A stretch of DNA of 64,000 bases. Origin: Peromyscus leucopus. Lineage: Eukaryota; Chordata; Mammalia; Rodentia; Cricetidae. Within the stretch, counting starts at the first letter, position 1, and each line of letters begins with the position of its first letter. Both the position numbers and the translations under genes were made by a program. The notes under the pieces were generated by a model that saw only the letters and a program-made list of their open reading frames with translations, did not search any database and was not told where the DNA came from. The stretch spans positions 10,594,298 to 10,658,297 of the forward strand of contig NC_051068.1 of the NCBI RefSeq assembly GCF_004664715.2, written 5' to 3'. Shown here piece by piece: positions 59,063 through 64,000 of the stretch.

Positions 59063-60029
59063 TTCCATTTTCATGAATGTATTATGTGTATGTTTGGATA
59101 GAATGTTTTCTTTTATAAACTTTCAGACACTAATTTTATTGATGAAACTTTGGCTACAAGATAAAATAACAATTATATTGATACCTCTAATTATGGGAAC
59201 AAATTCATTAAAATAGGGATAGGAATAAAATTTCCAGATTCACCTACTGCATTATTACTAGAATTTATTTTGAATTACTCACGTTATGGAATTTATAAGA
59301 ATTTAGGCACTCCATGACTTAAAACAGAGAAAGGCAGGTAATTGAAGGCAACAAACATTTCCCCTCACTGGAATCTAAACAAGGCTTTCAAAAGCTATAA
59401 CTGAATTAAAATTGAGTTCAATTTGCAATAAAGATGGAATTTCTTAACATTTAAAAAACTTAGAAGAATAATTATAGTCTACCTTGGTTTCATTTCTGTT
59501 ATTTGTAAACAGTAATGTTTGTTTTTTTTTTATCTCTTGTACTATGGACTAATCTTTAATTAAGTGTTACTAAGTTAATTTTGACAAATATGCTCTGGGC
59601 CTCTGCTGTGTGCCTGTTTAGACTTTGGCTACTGGGATGCCAAGCAGAGCCCTGCTAATTCCACGGACACCCCTGCATATTACTCTTTTTAACTATTAGC
59701 TTCTGCAAAGCCATAAAAGGATCAAGTATGTCTGCATTATCTTTTTAACCAAAATGTTTCAGCAATTGAAAACTGGTACAAGTAGAGACACCGGAAGTTT
59801 TGGACCTCTGTGGATAAATGGTACCATGCAGATGTGTGTTGTAACTAATTCTTTGTTCCTACTCACTTCTTTTCAAGGACATTACAATCTATGTAGCCCC
59901 TAAAAAAAGATAAATAAGGGCAAGCCACCTTTCTTCCCCGAGTCCCAGACTAAAGAGATTATTTCAGATAATATATAGCTTCTTAGCCAGGGAAGCAGGA
60001 AGTGTTTGCTGCTTAAGCCAGGTCCCAGT

Positions 60030-60480
60030 TGATAAAATAAATGGAAACTTCTGTCCACTTTTAGGACCTTCTTTGAAATAAAAAACTTCATTTTCTCTGG
60101 ACCAATAACTTTGTATTGTTGATAAAATATTCTAATTAGGTCAGTCTTTAAAGAGTGTAAAGACATAATTGTGCCTATTTTTTTTTCTGCTTAAAAAGCC
60201 AGTTAAGTTTGTTCAAAATGATTAAATAAAGGCCCCAAAGCCTCTGGAGTTTCCTACTCTGGTGACTTAAACATGGTATAAATGCATCTGTTTAGCATTA
60301 TTGACATGTCTTTATTTGAAATTGGACCTCCATACAGCTCTCCCACCAGGCTGAGAGCTGAGAGTGAATTAAAATGGACCAAAAAGAATTTTTTTACATG
60401 TGCTAATATTTCTTTAACATGGAAAACCTGGAAAAATGTAAAAGTGAAACATGACAAATTTACTAACTTCCTGTCTGCCC
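60030..60480. other. Repeat-free interval, weakly constrained-looking
   Basis: Repeat-free, AT-rich with several A-rich motifs such as AATGATTAAATAAAGGCCCC and CATACAGCTCTCCCACCAGG. It holds the first part of a 146-codon plus frame (60282-60722), one of the longer frames in the window outside simple repeats. No domain is recognised; leucine/serine-rich, cysteine-containing composition could be chance. Confidence 0.3.
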
Positions 60481-60781
60481 TTCTTCAGCTTCTATTTTGC
60501 ATTTCTGAGCTTCCAGAACATTTATGCTTGCAGTTCAACCCATCTTTAACAGAGAGTCATCAGGACTTACAGCACCTAAAATCTGCAGTTCAGGCATGGA
60601 GGAGATGGCTGCAGCTCTATTCTTGTGGAACTTCCCTTTCTACGGTGGAACAGATGTTCTGTTGTGGAGCAGGTCCACCCCAGACAGTGGGAAATGGGGT
60701 CGCAGAAGCAGCAGGGCTGTAGACAGTGGCTGTGAGGAGAGCTGGGCCAGAGGGCTGTTTTAAAGGGAAGAGAACTGTCTT

Positions 60782-61170
60782 AACTAAGGTTACTATTGCT
60801 GTGATAAAACACCATGACCAAAAAGTAACTCGGGGAGGAAAGGGTTGATTTCACTTACATGTCCAAGTCATAGTCTATCATAGAAGGAAGTCAGGACAGA
60901 AACTCAAGCAAGTTAGGAGCTGATGCAGAGGCTGTGGAGGAGTGCTGCTTTCTGGCTTGTTCAGCCTGCTTTCTTATAGACCCAGGACCACCAGCCCAGG
61001 GGTAGCACCACCCACAATGGGCTGGGTTCTTCCACACCAATCATCAATCAAGAATATACCTGACAGACATAGTCCAATCTTATGGAGGCATTTTTCTCAA
61101 TTGTGGTTCTCTCTTCTCAAATGACTCTCTAGTTGGTGTCAAGTTGACAAAAATACTAGCAAGCACAAGA
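60782..61170 (+). mobile_element. Medium-reiterated rodent repeat, nearly full-length
   Basis: ACTAAGGTTACTATTGCTGT GATAAAACACCATGACC, AGGAAGTCAGGACAGAAACT CAAGCAAG, GGAGTGCTGCTTTCTGGCTT, CCAGGACCACCAGCCCAGGG GTAGCACCACCCACAATGGG CTGGG, TTATGGAGGCATTTTTCTCA ATTG and the right end GGTGTCAAGTTGACAAAAAT ACTAGC give the full order of a very common rodent repeat. It is the least diverged copy of this group in the window. The formal family name is not assigned. Confidence 0.8.
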
Positions 61171-61194
61171 AGGTTCTCTGGAAAAAAATATATT

Positions 61195-62060
61195 TTATTG
61201 AATTCTGAGTAACAGAAGGCATTGGTGACGTCAAAATCAGAAAGGGGAACATTCTAAGGGAAAGGTGATAGTACATACAAATGCCGTGAGGCAAGAAGCC
61301 TGTCATAGTTGGGGAGTATTAAGAAAGGGCCTAGAGTAATAACCTGTGGGGTGGGGGGCATGGAACAGTGAAGTCTGTGGGGGATCAGACTGTTGGAATG
61401 ACAATCACAAAGTGGATGTAGCCAATGCAAACTGGTGACCAGTGTGTGGTGATTTTACTTACTGAATGACAGTTAGCTTGGATCTCCACCCTATGGGCAC
61501 AGCCTAAAGTATGCATTTATTTCTACCCAAAGTAGAAAGACATAAGAGCAGTGTGTGATCTGGCTTATGTTTTCTAAAGACAGTTTGGGCTGCTGCAAAG
61601 AGAAACAGTGGGTGGACTTTATATAGAAGCTGGTGCCTATACGGTTCTCAGTGTCAGGAGTCTCCTGGCATAGACAGACCGGTTCTAGGTATGATCCCAA
61701 TAAAGAACCCTTGAAACCCTTTCTGATGGAGTGGAAGCAGATAGAAAAGGTCCAGCTGAGGATCATTCCCAGGTTATTGGCTTGGGAAAGTGGATGATGG
61801 ATGGAGCTCTTTGGCTGTGAGAGGTGAGTGAGAAGAGATGTGTTGGTAAAGAGTGGGTAGGAAGGAGACTTCAAAGACCTCATATTGAAGAAACAAAATG
61901 GAAGGTAGCGATCAAACAGTCCATGGCGAGATCACTCAGACAGATGGAAAGGTCTGGAACTTGGGGGTCAAGCCAGGAATAATGATAAGAACATGGGAAT
62001 CATGAGCACTGATGGTTTTGGAAGTCTTTGAGAAAGTAGAGAAGGATCACTCCCCTCGCC
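61195..62060. mobile_element. Long old LINE-like stretch, probably L2 internal
   Basis: Blocks such as AATGCCGTGAGGCAAGAAGC, CAGTGTGTGATCTGGCTTAT GTTTTCTAAAGAC, GGTTATTGGCTTGGGAAAGT and GGTCTGGAACTTGGGGGTCA occur in the order of an ancient mammalian repeat whose consensus includes 'tgatctgacttacgttttaaaaggatcactctggctgc' and 'gtttttggcctgagcaactgg'. I think this is L2 internal sequence but am unsure. The 130-codon minus frame (61491-61883) lies in it; it has no domain I recognise, and relic LINE coding cannot be excluded. Confidence 0.5.
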
Positions 62061-62779
62061 ATCATCTTTCTAGCTGCTTAGCCATGTATCTAATGCACAC
62101 ATATGTAGGTATTTACATTTGAATTTGGATAGTTTGGGAGGAGCTTTTTCATAAGAAAATTAAGTCTTCTATCTGGATAGGTACAATTCTGAAAGAGTAA
62201 ATGTGCTTTTTCTGCTTATTCACAAAGTTTATGTATGTTTAATAATAGTTCTTATGTCATCAGCTGCTGCTTTTGTGATTTCACTGGGTATTAATTATAG
62301 TTGGTCCCCTGGCTAGTGTCGACTTTTACAGTCACTGTGACTTCCGCCCTCTGTGTATCCAGATGGGATATTCTAAGATAGTGTTTTCCTCCTGAGGATA
62401 TGGAACGCCTCTCCAGGAAGCACACTGACTATTCTTAACTTACAACTCCTATCCATCTTGTGACATCCTTCAGAGGTGCTGCACCTTCCCAGCTGCCTCC
62501 TGGTCACTTGTGCACTCCCTGTTTACTTCTCAGCTATTTTAAGAAGGCCCTTCTTCCTCACTGATGAGTAGCTATGGATCATCTCCCAACTCCTTTGTTT
62601 CAAACAAAAATCCCTATGCTTCAAGGTCTTTTCAGTTTTCCTCCATATCATCAAGTTCTTTATATAGAAATAGAGTTAAATGGCTCTGAAAACCATTTGC
62701 TATTATACATTTTATAATCCGTAATATATTCAACATTACCATTCTGATACTATAAAGCTGTAAGTCACTATCTTTAGTC
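62061..62779. other. Unique interval, possibly more old LINE sequence
   Basis: TGTGCACTCCCTGTTTACTT and similar pieces weakly recall an L2 3' region, too decayed to call. No gene. Confidence 0.4.
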
Positions 62780-62895
62780 CTGCACATTCAGAAATTCTGA
62801 TTAGATAAATCTAAGGCATGGTCTGGACTTCAGGAGGTTTTAATCCTCTGTAGGTGGTTCTTGAGTGAAGCCAAAGTTTGAGAACCTGTGCTTTA
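62780..62895 (+). mobile_element. MER5A-like hAT DNA transposon fossil
   Basis: CACATTCAGAAATTCTGATT AGATAAATCTAAGGCATGGT, then GGAGGTTTTAATCCTCTGTA GGTGGTTCTTGAGTGAAGCC AAAGTTTGAGAACCTGTG. The right end corresponds to the MER5 terminal 'aaagtttgagaaccactg'. Left end is lost. Confidence 0.7.
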
Positions 62896-63142
62896 GAGGC
62901 AAAGTTTTTCCAAGCATTAAAAGAAAAAGAAATCACTGCACACCCAGTCCAATGAGGCTCTTCTTGTGCTTCCAAACAGTTGGGGGAGTTGAGGAATGAG
63001 ACAGCAGGGAGGTAAGAGAAATCATCCTTCCTGATTTTTCCAGAGAGAATCTTCAGTTGGGTTTTTCAATAACTATTTTTGTCTCCCAGGGGAACTTTCC
63101 CCATATAGAGAGTATTGTAGGATTATATGCTGGTAGAGTGGT
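62896..63142. other. Short unique interval
   Basis: Nothing recognised. Confidence 0.5.
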
Positions 63143-63200
63143 TGTGTTGGTAACTTTTCTGTTGCTCTGATGTTATAGCATCCTGTCCAAGAGCATTTAT
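63143..63200 (+). mobile_element. 5' fragment of medium-reiterated rodent repeat
   Basis: GTGTTGGTAACTTTTCTGTT GCTCTGATG matches the left end of the repeat at 12302-12595; the remainder is missing and a CTAT array follows. Confidence 0.5.
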
Positions 63201-63223
63201 GTAGATAAGTAAACGTAATTCTG

Positions 63224-63296
63224 TCATCTATCTAGCTATCATCTATAGATACTATCTATCTTCTATTTATCTATCTATAGATATTATCTATCATCT
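63224..63296. repeat. (CTAT)n microsatellite
   Basis: Imperfect CTAT/CATC/ATAG run including short inverted ATCTATAGAT palindromes. Confidence 0.93.
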
Positions 63297-63352
63297 TCTT
63301 TCGGGCCTTAGAATTATAGCATATAGTTAACATTTTTCATTCTTTTAAAAAT

Positions 63353-63540
63353 GTGCATTTTATTTTTATTTTAAGTTCATTGACATCTTGCCTGCATGTA
63401 TGTCTGTATGAGGGTATCAGAAGCCCTGGAATTGGAGATGCAGACAGGTGTGAGCCACCATGTAGGTTCTGGGAATTGAAACTGGAACCTCTGGAAGAGC
63501 AGTCAGTGCTCTCAACCACTGAGCCATCTTTCCAGACCTC
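63353..63540 (-). mobile_element. B2-type SINE, antisense
   Basis: TTGCCTGCATGTATGTCTGT ATGAGGG, CCACCATGTAGGTTCTGGGA ATTGAAAC, CCTCTGGAAGAGCAGTCAGT GCTCTCAACCACTGAGCCAT CTTTCCAGAC are the complement of B2 tail, body and head in order. It is better preserved than the copy at 1.0-1.25 kb. Confidence 0.92.
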
Positions 63541-64000
63541 CCAGTTAACATTTTTAAAATTTCTATTTTTTAAAAAGAAGTTCTTCTTCTGAAGCAAATT
63601 TCCAAGTACTGCTATTGATACCTAGTATTAAACTTATGTTCCTCATTCATATTGTGTGAAAAAAATCATTCCACGGCCTACAGTATCAACATACAGACAG
63701 GCTTTCATTTCTGGGGTTCTACATCCATGCACTCAACAAAATGGATGTTGAAAATATTTGGGAAAATATTATATCTGTACTATGTATGTGAAGATGATTT
63801 CTTGTATTTATTTCCCAAACAATACAATAAATAGCACAGCTATTTAGATATCATTTCCATTGCATTAGCTGTTGGAGGAGGTCATCTAGAGATAACTTAA
63901 ACTATAGGAGATCATAAGTAATTACTGTGCACATAAGAGGTGTGAACCTTTGTAGAGAGTTCTAGAAACTCTTCTCCATGGGAGTGGACACCTCTCTCCC
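63541..64000. other. Unique sequence to window end
   Basis: AT-rich, no gene or repeat recognised. Confidence 0.5.

Larger units (their letters stand above)
57839..60029. other. Unique AT-rich block
   Basis: Contains a T-run and purine stretch at 58703-58778 and a CA-type run at 59023-59062. No gene recognised. Confidence 0.45.

Noticed and set aside
60282..60722. 146-codon plus frame with no simple repeat
   Set aside because: No recognisable domain, weak start context, no CpG or splice support. Kept only as a remark in the interval entry.
61491..61883. 130-codon minus frame
   Set aside because: Lies within an old LINE-like stretch; no reverse-transcriptase or other motif was seen.

Overview
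The window is nuclear DNA from a rodent, most likely a cricetid (deer mouse, vole or hamster group). The main evidence is one young B1 SINE at 37686-37852. It carries a 15-bp perfect target-site duplication, and its right half (GGAAAGGCGCAAAGCTACAC) is the form I associate with cricetid B1 rather than house mouse. B2, B3 and B4-type SINEs, an LTR-like repeat with B1-like motifs (21425-21797) and long purine/pyrimidine microsatellites fit the same assignment. No prokaryotic, organellar or viral gene content was seen.

I find no protein-coding gene that I can support. Open frames are short (154 codons at most), and the longer ones mostly coincide with microsatellites or SINEs or show no recognisable domain. 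The window therefore looks like gene desert or the inside of a very large intron. No tRNA, rRNA or known ncRNA gene was recognised apart from SINE heads derived from tRNA or 7SL RNA.

Layout. 1-10300: mostly unique AT-rich sequence with an antisense B2, a rodent repeat at 2885-3348 and an antisense B1. 10300-28900: repeat-rich, with medium-reiterated rodent repeats, L1 3' pieces, a MIR, composite SINEs, the LTR-like repeat and most of the long microsatellites, including 28 pure GAA units and a GA/CT inverted pair. 28900-37700: nearly free of recognisable repeats. This block contains a compact CpG cluster (33095-33380, 19 CpGs) over a minus-strand candidate exon, and a long stretch that looks constrained (34740-35420). 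37700-50500: B1, B3 and B4 copies, an L2 3' end, a MIR-poor unique block and a perfect DR1 nuclear-receptor-type site (47237-47249). 50500-60700: another repeat-poor block with two nested inverted repeats containing CCAAT motifs (50978-51037), a candidate conserved element (52690-53010), a hAT-like fossil, a MIR and a second CpG cluster (57727-57838). 60700-64000: medium-reiterated repeat, a long old LINE-like stretch, a MER5A-like fossil, and a final antisense B2.

If the window has a function, it is probably cis-regulatory, centred on the repeat-poor blocks at 31-37 kb and 52-60 kb, and possibly one unannotated exon or small CpG-island promoter near 33.2 kb. Repeat family names come from recalled consensus patterns, not a database search; edges are approximate to about 10-20 bp unless target-site duplications or tract limits fix them.
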